A DNA stretch of 64,000 nucleotides from contig OZ038382.1 in the NCBI GenBank assembly GCA_964036045.1, positions 112,948,587 through 113,012,586 of the forward strand, written 5' to 3'. The stretch is from Eutreptiella sp. 'Long Island Sound 2002' (lineage: Eukaryota > Euglenozoa > Euglenophyceae > Eutreptiales > Eutreptiaceae). Below, piece by piece: positions 31,525-44,000 of this stretch. Every line of letters begins with the position of its first letter. The stretch's first letter is position 1. Below the pieces are notes generated by a model. It did no database searches and was not told where the DNA came from. It was given only the letters and a program-made list of their open reading frames with translations. The translations under genes were made by a program, and so were the position numbers.

Positions 31525-34500
31525 CTATTCCCTCGTCGCCGCGTCCCACGGGTGGTCAGGCCCCGCCCCGCGGATCATGGTGGGTCTCGGCCGGGTGTCC
31601 GGTCCCCACCACCGGAGCGGGATGGCGGCGTATCGTTGCGCAGGGGTCTCCGGGGCGCGCGTGGAGGCGCACCACCGGCTCCACTCCCGCGCCCACTCCT
31701 CCCCCACGATGCGCGCCTCCCATGCGGTCATGGAGCCGCGCCCGATGATCCACGGTGGGAAGAGGGCGTCTTGTAGGTGCCTCGAGAACCCCCCCGGCAG
31801 GTCCTGGTACGGGTGGGGGCTCTCTTGGGGCGGGCACTCCAGAGTGCCATTCACAACACGGAGGGAGGCTACGAAGTCCTTGTCAGGGCGCGGGGGAGGG
31901 GGAGGGTGGTCGCCCTCCGCCGCAGTGAGCCACCGGTGCGCCCGGGCCGCCATGCTCTGGGGCTCGCGGAGGAGTTGCTCCAGCCGGTGGTTGCGAAGCT
32001 CCCACGCGAAGTCCCCCAGCCGGAGCATGTGGTGGAGGAAATCGTCCACCGAGGCCCCTCCCGGCGGGTCGTATCGGGTTATGGCGCGGAGCTGCGCCTC
32101 CTCGTCCTCGGGCACCAGTCCAGAGCAGAACACCTCCGTGCACGTGGCGCCTGCGGAGCGCCACGAGGCCACCCACAGGGCCTTGTTCCCAGGTGGGAGG
32201 TGGCGGGCCGCCTCGTGTACCGCCTGGCGGTAGTGGGCCCAGAGGAGCCGTGAGTGGGTGCAACCCACGTGCATGTGCACCGGGGTCTCCTCCGGGCGAC
32301 CGCAGAAAAGGCACGGTTGTGGGACGATGGCGACGCCGGAGAGCCGCTCCTTCCGGACGCGGAGCCTGCGCTGCACCGGCGTGTGGCCGTCTTGGGCCCG
32401 CAGCGCCCGGCGGTTGGTGGCCGCCGCAGTGAGGTCCCGGGCGTGGACGTAGGCCGTGGCGTGGGCCGCGCCCAAAGGTGTGTGTCCCCCGGTGCGTCAG
32501 CGCATGGTCCGTCTGCGCCCGTTGCGCGACCTCGCCGAGCACCCGCATCGTGGGGGGCCGTAGATCAAGATGGCCGTCACGGCCGGCGACAATGAGTTGG
32601 GCGTGGCCAGGGTCCGGGGGCGTGTTCTGCAAGACGGTGTCCTGGGACGCCGCCCAGTCCGCCTTGTGCAGTAGGGCGTCACTGTGGTGCGAGGTGGCTC
32701 GGACGTACCAGAACGGGTGCCCGGCGTGTTGCCCCCGCGCGCACAGGCCGTCCCGGAGCCACCTCAGGGGCATCTGGTTGACCACCTTCGCTGCGCCCGC
32801 GGGGACCCCCGTGGTTCGCTCGCGATCTGCGTGCCGCAGGAGGTGGAGGATGACTTCGGCGTCCACCGTGTGGACCCATGGTCTGTGTGCACCGTAATGT
32901 AGGGGGAGGGAGGCGGCCACCCCCTCCCCGTCGGGCACCGTGCCCGAGATGGCCACCGCCCACGTGCGGGTGAGGTCGGCGGCGAGAGCGACGCTGGTGG
33001 CGTGTTTGCAGGGTCCGCCCCGGGACGCGTCGGAAGAGGTGTGTCCCCAGGCCTCCGGGATCCAGTAGTATCCGGTGGGGCTGAGCCACCCCGCGTTGAG
33101 GTCGGCAGAGTGCCACCGGACGTCGGGGTGGCTGCGGGTCAGTTGGTCCACGCTCAGCGCCCTGTTGCCGCCTGGGCTGATCGCGGGGTGGTCCTGCAGC
33201 CGGATCTCCGCTCTGGCGACCGTGCTTGCCCAGGACCGTAGCGCCGTCACATGTTCCTTGAGCCACGCCGGGCCCCCGCGCTGGTGCACCACCAGGTGTC
33301 CTGTGTCCTCCGGATGGTCCTCCAGCGCTTGTACCGCCATGTGTGGGTCGTGCGGCACCCCCGTAGCCACCAGTAGGGCGGTGCCACGGGGGAGCCCACG
33401 GGGTTCGGGCTGGCCTGCCCCCACTTGCACTATTACCCACTCGGCCCGGAGCTGCGCTTGTCCCGTCGCTTGGGTGCATTGGTCGTCCGTGGTCACCAAC
33501 CACAACGGCGTCGGCGCGTGGGGCCGGGGGCGTAAGGGCTCTGGCCACGCCACGTCCGCGTTAGGCTCTTGGTGCTCGCTTTCCGCGAGTACGTCGCGGA
33601 GGATGTACATGAGGGCTGCTGGCGGGTGGTACGCCGCCCCCCGCGTGGGGGGGGATAGGCCGTCCCGGCGGCGGTAGCCCCCGACGTGGAGGTGCAGGCC
33701 GTCCGGGGTCACCCGTGGGCCGGTGTGGGCGTCCTGCTTAGCCCTCGTGGGGTGGACGAGTCTCAGGCGGGGGTCCCGTGTGCCGGTGGTGTGGAAGAGG
33801 TGGGCCAGGGCGTCGCGCCACCCGGGGTGGTTGGTGGGCTCCTGCTCACGGCGGCAATAATGGAGGTGTTCATCGGCGCATTGGTTGAGGCACTCCCGCA
33901 CCGCCGTCATCCACGGATCGTCCTTGTCGGGGAAGGGGTGGCGTGGCCCGTGGTGCCCATGCCACGGCGTTGTGTGTGGCACCGTCAGGCGGCACGTGTC
34001 GCGGTGTCGCAGCTTGGCGGTGCGCAGCGTGACGATTTTGCGCGGCGGGGACTGTAGTTGGACATGGGCCGCCCTGGGGCACGCGATGGGGTTGTACATC
34101 CCCACTCCCAGGGCGGCCAGGGCCCGGGGTATGCGGTGGACCCAGTCGCCTCCCGCCAGAGTTGCGAACTCCGGGACGGGGTAGTGCACCTCGGGACATA
34201 TTCCGTGCGCGCCGGCTATCTCCCAGAACATCTTGGTGACCTCGGCGCGCACGGAGGTTGCGCGGTGGTGGACGAGTGTACCCACGAGGGCCACCGCTGC
34301 CTGCTGGCACCGCGTGGGCACCCGTGTGAGCCCCAGGGTCCGGTCATCCTGCAGGCTGTCCCGCGAGGAGTCGAAGGCGTACCGCGCCCTGTCCTTCGCA
34401 ACCTGGACCGTGATGTGGTCCAGGTGGCGTGCAGTGTCGGAGTCGTCGGCGATGAAAGGGGCGACGTACTGCGTCGCCCCCCCGAGGATCGCCAGGATGA

Positions 34501-37248
34501 CGTCCTGCACCACTTTTGGTGGCGCGAGGGTGTTAGGGCACCAGTGGTGCACTGCAGCCAGGCGTAGCCGGTGCTTGCGCTGCAGGGAGAACTCCCCGTC
34601 CGGCTGCAGCTGGAGTCCCAGGTAGGGGACGGAGTCCGCCGCTGGTACCCAGTACCACGGGTTTTCCAGGTGGGGGCAGAGGCGCAGCTGCAGGCCCGGG
34701 ACCCCCTCCGTGGTGGCCATGGCGCACTTACGGGGGTTGAGCTCCATGCCCATCATCCCCAGGTACGCGGCCACCGCCTCCACGCCCTCGACGAAGTGCT
34801 GCAGCGTGTGGGCAACCACCAGCAGGTCGTCGATATAGGCCTGGATGAGGCCGTGTTCGGCCCCTCCCGGCGGGCGCAGGCGGTGCCCCTGTGCCCTGAG
34901 CAGGGGCTCCAGGAGGAGCGCGTACAGCAGGGGGCTCTCAGGGTTGCCCTGCCGGACGCCGCGTAGCATGCAGACGGGCTGCGTTAGCCCGTGTGCTGTG
35001 ACGATGCGCAGCCTGGCGCACGTGTGGAGGAAGAGCAGGAGGTCAATGACATCCGGCGGCACGGAGAGGTGGCGCAGGATGAGGTGGAGGGCGCCGTGTG
35101 GGGCGGTGTCGAAGGCCTTGCGGGCGTCAAAGGAGAAGACGTAGTTGGGCCTTCCCCGCTGGAGCTGCCGCTGCGCCATGAACAGCGGGGGGCCTGTGTT
35201 GGAGCCAGGGAGGGCCCCCTGCTGCCAGTCGCTGACCACTCCGTGCCGTGTGAGCACCTCCGTGATGCGCTGGGTGAGGGGGCCCGTGAGCAGCTTCATG
35301 TCCAGCTGGCCCAGGGCTATGGGCCTGTAGTCGTCCAGTCTGGCAGAGCCCGGTACCTTCGGGCTGAGCCAGATGTGCGCGTCCCTCCAGTGCATCGGCG
35401 GCGGGGCGCCGCGGAGGTTGGCCCGGTAGGAATGGACCAGGAGCCACTGGACAGGTGCCGGGAGGGCCTTGATGAAACGGGCCTCCACGTGGTTAGGACC
35501 TGGGGCCTTGCCATCGGCCTTGTCCAGGGCGGACTTCAGGTCCTGCATGGAGTACTGCTGGACCTGTGTCCAGGCCCCCTCAGGGACCCGAGGGACGTGG
35601 CGGCCGAGGACCGCCTGGAAACCCGGGAGGTCCACCGGGCGTTTGTCATACAGTTCTCGCCAGAAGGCGCGAACTGCAAACATCACGTCGTGGGCCTCCG
35701 TGAGGAGCGTTTGGGTCTTGGGAACCCGCACGTTCCAGAGGCCTGACGGGCCTGGGGCCTCTACCTCTATGGCTCCCCGCACGGCTTTCCATCGCTGGGC
35801 GATGTCGGGGGCGTGGCGGCGCCAGAAGTCCTTGATGGCGCGCTTGCGGTCTGCCGCCAGGAGGGCGCGGAGCAGGCGAATGTCCTCCTCGAGGGCGGCT
35901 GCTTGCCTCTCCAGCTCCTCGTGTAGCTGGCCCTGTGTGGTCGGGCGGAACCCGGGCGACACACCCTGCAGCTCCTCCGTGAGCCGGAGCGCCGCCTCGG
36001 ACCGGATGCCATGCCTGGCCGCGTCCGCCTGGTACGCTGCCGGGGCGCGCGCTGCCAGGGTGTCATAGCGGAGGACCGCTGCCTGGAGCTGCTTTCCGCT
36101 CTCCGGGAGGTCCCCCTCCGCCGGGTCCGTTCCCGCCGGAGACGGCTGCCGGCGTCCCACCACGCGCGCCAGGGCGTCATGCGTCGCGTGGAGGTGTTCG
36201 AACACCTTGTCCACCGCGGCCGCGGGCATGGATCCGTAGTCGTGCTGCTCTGCGGGACCCAGCCAGGGCGCCAGGGAGGGTTCATCCTGCGCGGCGGTGA
36301 CCGCCGCCCACAGGCAGTGTTGGACGGGCGCGGCCTCGGCGTCGTACGGGAGGAGGCAGCCCTCCGTGTGGCTGTAGGGGATGGGCATCGCCGCGCGCCC
36401 CGCTGCGCTGAGGAGACCCGGCAGAGCCAGGCGGACCGGGAGGTGGTCCGAGCCGACCACCTGGGGGTGTGCCATGCCGCGAGCCCAGACGCTTTCCCGC
36501 AGGGACCACGGCAGGAGGGGCTCGTTGACCAGGAAGGTGTCCACCCTGTGCTGGGACGGGTGGAGCGTGGGGGTCATGTCCTCCTCGCCGCCTGCCGCGG
36601 CCCTTTGGAAGCCGCAGGCCTCCCAGCCCGCTCGGAAATGCTCCGTGGCTGGGTTGGCGGAGCATCCATGTAGATGTTGGTGTCGCCGGCGATGACCACC
36701 GGGTGCCTCCCGCCGAGGCTGCATGCCGTGGCATACATTTGTATGTCGGCCCAGAACGCCGCCCGTCCCGCCCACGGGGAGCAGCCTGCTTGCGGCCCGT
36801 GGACGTTCATGAGGGTGAGGCCTCCCCCGTCCGTGCGGATCTCCAGGGCCGCGGCCCTCCCGGGGACAATTTCCATGAATCTGAGCACCTCGTGCTCCGC
36901 CACGTACTTGCTGCTGACCGCGGTGAGGAGGCCCCCCCCTCTCGAGGTGGAGGTGGCTCCCGTCTCCGCCAGCCGGCTGCTGAAGAAGGCGGTGTACCCC
37001 TTGTCCCGGAGCGCCGCGGCCACGTGCATCTCCTGCGCCCTGGTGGCGATCCCCGTTTCCTGGAGCATGATGGCAAAGCCCCCCTCCTGGGGCAGCGTGC
37101 CGGTGATGAGGTGCTCCTTGTCGGTGCAGGCCGCCGGCCCCCGGCGCCGCCGGAGTGTGTCCCGGAGGGACCGGTCTGGCGGCACGAGGCCGTTGCGCAG
37201 ATTCCACGAGAGGAGCCACAGGGCGTCGCCCGTCGTGTCCTGCTGGAG
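31525..37248 (-). pseudogene. LINE-A ORF2: APE endonuclease, reverse transcriptase, RNase H, zinc finger
   Basis: Replication enzyme: nicks target DNA, copies RNA onto it and removes RNA. Endonuclease (37,248 to about 36,430): LSWNLRNG, then LQETG (catalytic Glu), GDTNIY and GSDHLP. RT: motif A FSFDARKAFDT (about 35,104-35,140), motif B RGVRQGNPESPL (about 34,950-34,980), motif C YIDDLLV (34,821-34,845), then LNPRKC and YLGLQL. RNase H (about 33,050-32,650): SDAS, TVDAEVILHLLR and HHSDALLHKAD. Zinc finger (about 32,310): C-X2-C then H and C, zf-RVT type. The endonuclease changes frame to the RT frame near 36,660, and the RNase H frame changes to the zinc-finger frame near 32,475, so two indels break it. 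It follows ORF1 in frame after a TGA with no ATG before the endonuclease. All key catalytic residues remain. LINE clade unresolved; RNase H favours I/R1/Tad/LOA-like or algal L1 groups. Confidence 0.85.
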
Positions 37249-38652
37249 TCAGCTATCTCGCATCGGCATCGCCGCCAGGTTCGCCGGCGCCGCCAGGGCA
37301 TCTGGGTGCGCCGCATCCGCTGAGCCCGTTCCCAGCAGGGCCCACAGGGGGGCCCGGGGGACCGGGGGAGCCAGGGGGGCCAGGGGGGCCAGCCCCGCGG
37401 GGATGGACATGGACCCTGGTGGGGCCGCACCGCCGGCCCCCAGGGCCGCTCCGGGTGCCTCCTCACCTCCATCTGCGTGGTCGGCTGCCTGGGGCGGGGG
37501 GCGCCGGGTGTACGGGGCGTGCCACGGGGACCTCCGTGCTCTCCCCTGCAGGATGTTGGCGGCCGCCTCCTTGTCGTCCGCCGGGGCCGCAGCGTGCACC
37601 GCGTGCCACGCCAGGTGTTCCAGCATTGCCCCGCTGGTGTAGTACTTGTCCGCACACAGGGGGCATTTCGTCGGCTCCGTGGCCCCTCGCGCCAGGGGGA
37701 GCGGCACCGACTTCCGAATGGCGCCCTCTGCCGCTGGTTCGAAGGGCAGGTTGGTCAGCGGCACCGTGTGTGGTGCCAGCGTGCGGCCCGGGGCCGCCGC
37801 ATCGAGGGCTCGCGTCGCGGGCGCGGGCCCGAGGCCTCGGATGGCACCGCGCTGCGCGTCTGCTTGCAGCCACGTTTGCCAGTGCGTGGAGGCGATTTGG
37901 CGGTCGGGTTTGCCCCTCCATCGCAGGTCGTGCAAGGCCTGTAGCCAGTGGTACACCGCGGTCGGGACCGCCAGCTGGAGCTCCAGGTCGGCGGGGTGCG
38001 CCGCTGCCGGCCACACTCCCGGCCTCGCCGCCCGGGCGTTGTCCTTCAGCCTGACCTGGAGCAGGAGGGCGTGGTGTTTGCCCTCCCGCAGCGCCTTGAT
38101 GATCATGCGGGTGCAGTCTGCCACGCAGATCACGGCTTCAGGCCCCGGCAGGCGTTCGGGGTCGCAGACGACGATGTGCGCGTCCGCCGGGCTGAACATG
38201 CAGACCACCCACTGTGGGTTCTGCTGTCCCCGTTGGGCCACCGCCAGGGTAGCCGCTGGGCGGGCGTGCGTGATTGGCCCCGCGTGGAGGTCCGGGACGT
38301 CCGTGGCCCTGATGGCGTCTCCCTGCCACGCGGCCCGTAGATGCTCCTCCTGGTCAGGGCTCCACACCAGTGTGGGGGGGTTGACCCACCCCAGTTCCTG
38401 CCTCTTGTTGGGGGCGCTGACAGTGTGTAGCAGGACTGCCAGCGGCCAGGGGTCCGCCGACATATAGTAGGCCTGGTTGGGCCCCTGTCGCCAGTCGATG
38501 TGGGGCAGGGGCGGGAAAGCCCCTTGCCGGGCGGTGCTGTGCCAGACCGTCCATCGGCCTCCGGCCAGGACCTGCGACCGGTACCCTCCGGCGTGGCCGT
38601 GTATGATTGCGTTTGCTAGCCTGCCGTCTGCAGTACCAGTGCCTCCCCCTGC
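37249..38652 (-). CDS. LINE-A ORF1, C-terminal half with C2H2 finger
   Basis: The 404-codon frame from the ATG at 38,463 ends in TGA at 37,251-37,249; the same frame is open and protein-like a further 63 codons upstream to about 38,650, so the ATG is probably internal. A classical C2H2 finger (C-X2-C-X12-H-X3-H, CPLC...LEHLAWH) lies near residue 270 (about 37,590-37,660). The C-terminus is Pro/Ala/Gly-rich. Gag-like ORF1 proteins of LINEs bind the element RNA and often carry zinc fingers, so that role is likely. The endonuclease of ORF2 starts in the same frame just after the TGA. Confidence 0.65.
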   Translation of the reverse strand, partial: AGGGTGTADGRLANAIIHGHAGGYRSQVLAGGRWTVWHSTARQGAFPPLPHIDWRQGPNQAYYMSADPWPLAVLLHTVSAPNKRQELGWVNPPTLVWSPDQEEHLRAAWQGDAIRATDVPDLHAGPITHARPAATLAVAQRGQQNPQWVVCMFSPADAHIVVCDPERLPGPEAVICVADCTRMIIKALREGKHHALLLQVRLKDNARAARPGVWPAAAHPADLELQLAVPTAVYHWLQALHDLRWRGKPDRQIASTHWQTWLQADAQRGAIRGLGPAPATRALDAAAPGRTLAPHTVPLTNLPFEPAAEGAIRKSVPLPLARGATEPTKCPLCADKYYTSGAMLEHLAWHAVHAAAPADDKEAAANILQGRARRSPWHAPYTRRPPPQAADHADGGEEAPGAALGAGGAAPPGSMSIPAGLAPLAPLAPPVPRAPLWALLGTGSADAAHPDALAAPANLAAMPMRDS

Positions 38653-40909
38653 TTAGGCCCGGGCGGGGGTGTGCCATCGCCCGCACTTCAGACGCGGGTG
38701 CACCCGCGGAGTGTGGCATGCCACGGGTCTGGTGCATCGCGCTGAGGCCCTTGTATGCATCCCGCAATTTGCGCCGGGCCGTGGTGGTGGACGAAGCTCT
38801 CCCCGCCGTCTGCTAGCAACGCCGCCGCGACGACGTGTAGTTGCTCTGCCGTGAGGGGTGCCGTCGGCGCGTCCGTCGCGGCCGGCCGTCGGGGCCGCGT
38901 GTCGCGGCAGGAGACGTGGGGCAGCAGTTGCGCCGGCCACGCCGCCACGGGACCCATGGTGACGGCCGCGACCGCGGACGCCAGCGCCGTGCGGTCCGTG
39001 GGTCTGTACTGCCGGAGCCCCGTGGTATCTCGGGCGAGGTGCCTGCAGGCTGCCATCCAGGCCACCGCTCCGCGGTTCGTGCAGCCCGGTTCGGCACCAC
39101 CCGCGTCGTCGCTTCCCCTTTGCTGTACCGTGGTGGCGGTGTCGAGCGGGGGGCCCCGCTGTAGCGCCTCCGGGCCCTGCCCCGGCGGGAGGGCGGGCGG
39201 GACACGCTGCGGGTAGTTTTGCGCGCCTCGGCGCTCCGGGTGCGTGTGGTACGGGTTTTGCCGGCGGTGTTCCGGGGCTGCCCGTGGTTGGAAGAGGAGT
39301 TGGTGCAGGTACGAGTGGCCCTCCGCGGTGGACGGGTTGCGGAGCGTTAGCCACTGTTCCACCACGCCTCCTGGGTGCGCGGCCTCGACGCGGCGCTGCA
39401 ACCCCAGGCGGCCTAGGCGGTTGGGCGTGCCCGCGGGTGGGATGTGGGCTTGCGGGTAGAGCACCCTCAGCGGCTCCAGCGCCAGGTCCAGCACTTCGTC
39501 GTTGAGCTGCTTCGTGAGCGCCGACGCCCTGTGTAGGGCGTGGAGGACCCCGGGTGTGGGGGCCCTGAGCTGTTTGAGCACCGGTCCCGGCGGGTACCGC
39601 GCACCCGGGTTCGTTAGCCACTCCCTGGTGTGGCTCAGTACGGCCTTCCACACGTCCCTTGTAAAGGCGTGCTGGGGGGCCAAAGAGGGGACCATCCGTA
39701 GGAGGCAGTGGCACGCCGGCGGCGATCGCATGGGCTGTGGGGCGGCCGTTGTGATCCACCTGCACGCTGGGCCGGGCACGATCGCCCCCCATTCCACGGT
39801 CCCCATGCCCTCGGCGTGGATCAGCGCCTGGCCCTGGACCATGGGGAAATAGGGGCTCGAGCGCCCCTTTCCTTCCTTCCACCGTACCCAGGCGGCCCCC
39901 GCCTGCAGGCTGCGGAGCAGGGCCACGCCGGGGAGGAGCGGCTGCGGGAAAGCCCCCTTGACGGCCTGGGTGGCGTGGGCCAAGGTGTCCATGGGCAAGT
40001 ACCACAACGGGGAGGGTCCAGGGGCCCGGCAGCGGTTGCGCCACCCCTGCGTCCCATCGCCACTCGGAGTCTGGCGGGCTGGCCCGGACCGTGCCCGTCT
40101 GCAGGAAGTGGCGTGCCTGCTTGTCGGGGTGCCGTTGGAGGGTTGCCGCGAGGCTGAGCCCCTCTGCGGCTGGTGCCACCGGGAGGCCGCCCCGGGGCCT
40201 GCGCCAGGGGTATTCCTGGTCAGCCGGCCAGGTGTGGAGGTCCCGGGCGATGTCCTCCGCGGTCCCTGTGGGGGCGTCCTCTGGTGCCAGGTGCCACATG
40301 ACGGCGAGCACCGCCCATGTGGAAAAGGGCCACGCCCGCGGGGGGGGTGTACACCTGGATGGTCCACTGTGGGCACGCCCGCCGCACGCGGGACGCGTGG
40401 AGCACCCCTCGGACCATGTCCGCCGCCAGGACCAGCACCATTCCCGAGGGTTCCACAATGATCCCCTCTGCGGGTCCACCATGGCGGCCCCGGGTGTGCA
40501 AGGCCACTGCCGCCTGTCCCGCGTGGGTGACTCGGTCGACGGCCTCCTGGATGTTCACGCTGCCGCGCGCGGTCTCATCCAGGATCCAGCCCTGCGCCAC
40601 CTCGTAGCGTAGGGCGGCGCGTGCGGCCGCGGGTTTCACCTCGGGCAGTGCTCCGTCATCGGGGCCGGGCTGGGGATGCTGTTTGAGGCACCAGCCTTCG
40701 CCGGTGCAGTGGCCCCGTTTCCACGCGGGGCAGATCGCGGGTACGCTGCCCGCCAGCGGCGCAGGTTCCGCGGGCGCGCCTCCCGTGGGGGGTTCCGGCA
40801 TTGCCTCCAGGTCGGAGTCCGTGCCCGCGTCCCCTTGTGGGGGGTCTCGTGCTTCGTCCAGCGTCGGAGATCGGGGGCGTGTCTTGCGTGGTGCCGCGGG
40901 TTCCGCCAT
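38653..40909 (-). pseudogene. LINE-A ORF1, N-terminal half with CCCH finger, several frameshifts
   Basis: The best start is the ATG at 40,909, only about 100 bp from the first monomer. The first frame carries a CCCH finger (C-X7-C-X5-C-X3-H, near 40,672-40,733) and continues to about 40,345. Sense then moves to a second frame (FSTWAVLAVMWHLAP) next to a run of eight C's, to a third near 40,005 (WYLPMDTLAHATQAVKGA...), and changes again near 38,780 and 38,655 before joining the C2H2 half. Most shift points lie at G/C homopolymers, so assembly error is as likely as decay. The middle part is helical with no motif I know. CCCH plus C2H2 fingers in one LINE ORF1 is unusual. Confidence 0.6.
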
Positions 40910-41010
40910 TGCTGTGTCGCTGTGTCTAAGAGCAGGGGGTGGGGTGCGGATGTCCTGTGGCTGGTGCGTTGGTGCGCTGGTGCGTTGCTCGGTGTGGGGG
41001 TGGTGGATGG

Positions 41011-44000
41011 GCATCCCCGGGGGGGCGCTTTCCAGCGTTGCGAGGGGCGTCTGGTGTTAGGCGCTGTCCCTCTCCCGGTCGCCCGTCCTCCGGAGCGGGC
41101 AGCCAGGGTTCCGCGACCCGTGTGTCCCGGGTGTGGTCGATGCGGGCGTGTGGGCCCAGCACCGGCCCCACAGCGTGCGCCCTTGCGGGCCGGCGTTGCT
41201 CGCTGTGGGGGTGGCGGAAGGGCGTCCCCGGGGGGGGGTGTCTTCCACTGTTGTGAGGGGCGCCCGGCGTCAGGCGCTGTCCCTCCCCCGGCCGTCCGTC
41301 CTCTGGAGCGGGCAGTCAGGGTTCCGCGTCCCGTGTGTCCCGGGTGCGGTCGGTGCGGGCGTGGGGACCCAGCACTGGCCCCGCAGCGCGCGCCCTTGCA
41401 AACCGGCGTTGCTCTCCTTGGGGGTGGCGGAAGGGCGTCCCCGGGGGGGGTGCCTTCCATCATTGTGAGGGGCGCCTGGTGTCAGGCGCTGTCCCTCCCC
41501 CAGCCGCCCGTCCTCCGGAGCGGGCAGCCAGGGTTCCGCGACCCGTGTGTCCCAGGTGCGGTCGGTGCGGGCGTGGGGACCCAGCACCGGCCCCACGGCG
41601 TGCGCCCTTGCGGGCTGGCGTCGCTCGCCGTGGGGGTGGCGGAAGGGCGTCCCCGGGGGGTGCCTTCCACCGTTGTGAGGGGCGCCTGGTGTCAGGCGCT
41701 GTCCCTCCGCTGGCCGCCCGTTCTCTGGAGTGGGCAGCCAAGGTTCCGCGTCCCGTGTGTCCCGGGTGCGGTCGGTGCAGGCGTGGGGACCCAGCACCGG
41801 TCTCACAGCGTGCGCCCTTGTGGGCCGGCGTTGCTCGCTGTGGGAGTGGCAGAAGGGCGTCCCCGGAGGGGTTTGCTTTCCACCGTTGTGAGGGGCGCCC
41901 GGTGTCAGGCGCTGTCCCTCCCCTGGCCGTCTGTCTTCTGGAGCGGGCAGCCAGGGTTCCGCGTCCCGTGTGTCCCGGGTGCGGTCGGTGCGGGCGTGGG
42001 GACTCGGCACCGGCCCCACAGCGTGCGCCCTTGCGGGCCGGCGTTGCCCGCTGTGGGGGTTGCGGAAGAACGTCCCCGGGGGGGCCGCCTTCCACCATTG
42101 TGAGGGGCGCCTGGGGTCAGGCGCTGTCCCTCCCTTGGCCATCCGTCCTCTGGAGCGGGCAGCCAGGGTTCCGCGTCCCGGGTGTCCCGGGTGCGGTCGG
42201 TGCGGGCGTGGGGACCCAGCACCGGTCCCACAGCGCGTGCGCCCTTGCGGGCCGGCGTTGCTCGCCGTGGAGGTGGCGGAAGGGCGTCCCCGGGGGGGGT
42301 GCTTTCCACCGTTGTGAGGGGCGCCCGGTGTCAGGCGCTGTCCCTCCCCTGGCCGCCCGTCCTCTGGAGCGGGCAGCCAGGGTTCCGCGTCCCGTGTGTC
42401 CCGGGTGCGGTCGGTGCGGGCGTGGGGACCCAGCACCGGCCCCACAACGTGCGCCCTTGCGGGCCGGCGTTGCTCGCTGTGGGGGTGGCGGAAGGGCCAC
42501 CCCGGGGGGGGTGCTTTCCACCGTTGCGAGGGGCGCCCGGTGTCAGGTGCTGTCCCTCCCCTGGCCGCCCGTCCTCTGGAGCGGGCAGCCAGGGTTCCGC
42601 GTCCCGTGTGTCCCGGGTGCGGTCGGTGCGGGCGTGGGGACCCAGCACCGGCCCCACAACGTGCGCCCTTGCGGGCCGGCGTTGCTCGCTGTGGGGGTGG
42701 CGGAAGGGCGTCTCCGGGGGGGGTGCTTCCCACCGTTGCGAGGGGCGCCTGGTGTCAGGCGCTGTCCCTCACCCGGCAGCCCGTCCTCTGGAGCGGGCAG
42801 CCAGGGTTCCGCGTCCCGCGTGTCCCGGGTGCGGTCGGTGCTGGTGCGGGGATCCAGCACCGGTCCCGCAGCGTGCGCCCTTGCGGGCCGGCGTTGCTCG
42901 CTGCGGGGGTGGCGGAGGGGCCTCCCCGGGGGGGGGTGCTTTCCACCGTTGTGAGGGGCGCATGGTGTCAGGCGCTGTCCCTCCCCCCGCCGCCCGTCCT
43001 CTGGAGCGGGCAGCCAGGGTTCCGCGTCCCGTGTGTCCCGGGTGCGGTCGGTGCAGGCGTGGGGACCCATCACCGGCCCCACAGCGTGCGCCCTTGCGGG
43101 CTGGCGTTGCTCGCTGTGAGGGTGGCGGAAGGGCGTCCCCGGGAGGGGTGCCTTCCACCGTTGTGAGGGGCGCCCGGTGTGAGGTGCTGTCCCTCCCCCG
43201 GCCGCCCGTCCTCTGGAGCGGGCAGCCCGGGTTCCGCGACCCGTGTGTCCCGGGTGCGGTCGATGCGGGCGTGTGGACCAAGCACCGGCCCCACAGCGTG
43301 CGCCCTTGCGGGCTTGCGTTGCTCGCTGTGGGGGCGGCGGAAGGGCGTCCCCGGGGGGGGTGCCTTCCGCCGTTGTGAGGGGCGCCTGGTGTCAGGCGCT
43401 GTCCCTCCCCCGACCGCCCGTCCTCTGGAGCGGGCAGCCAGGGTTCCGCGACCCGTGTGTCCCGAGGGCGGTCGATGCGGGCGTGTGGACCCAGCACCGG
43501 CCCCACAGCGTGCGCCCTTGCGGGCAGGCGTTGCCCGCTGTGGGGGTGGCGGAAGGGCGTCCCCGGGGGAGGTGCCTTCCACTGTTGTGAGGGGCGCCTG
43601 GTGTCAGGCGCTGTCCCTCCCCCGGCCGCCTGTCTTCCGGAGCGGGCAGTCAGGGTTCCGCGACCCGTGTGTCCCGGGTGCGGTCGATGCGGGCGTGTGG
43701 ACCCAGCACCGGCCCCACAGCGTGCGCCCTTGCGGGCCGGCGTTGCCCGCTGTGGGGGTGGCGGAAGGGCGTCCCCGGGGGGGGTGCCTTCCACCGTTGT
43801 GAGGGGCGCCTGGTGTCAGGCGCTGTCCCTCCCCCGGCCGCGCGTCCTCTGGAGCGGGCAGCCAGGGTTCGGCGACCCGTGTGTCCCGGGTGCGGTCGAT
43901 GCGGGCGTGTGGACCCAGCACCGGCCCCACAGCGTGCGCCCCTGCGGGCCGGCGTTGCTCGCTGTGGGGGTGGCGGAAGGGCGTCCCCGGGGGGGTGCCT

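Noticed and set aside
31883-37219. 1,778-codon frame as one intact ORF2
   Set aside because: Its first ~190 codons are an out-of-frame reading of the endonuclease, and its last ~190 are out of frame with the zinc finger.
38653-40482. 609-codon frame as the true ORF1
   Set aside because: Only its first ~110 codons look like protein; from about 40,005 the other frame makes better sense, so the long frame is partly a shadow.
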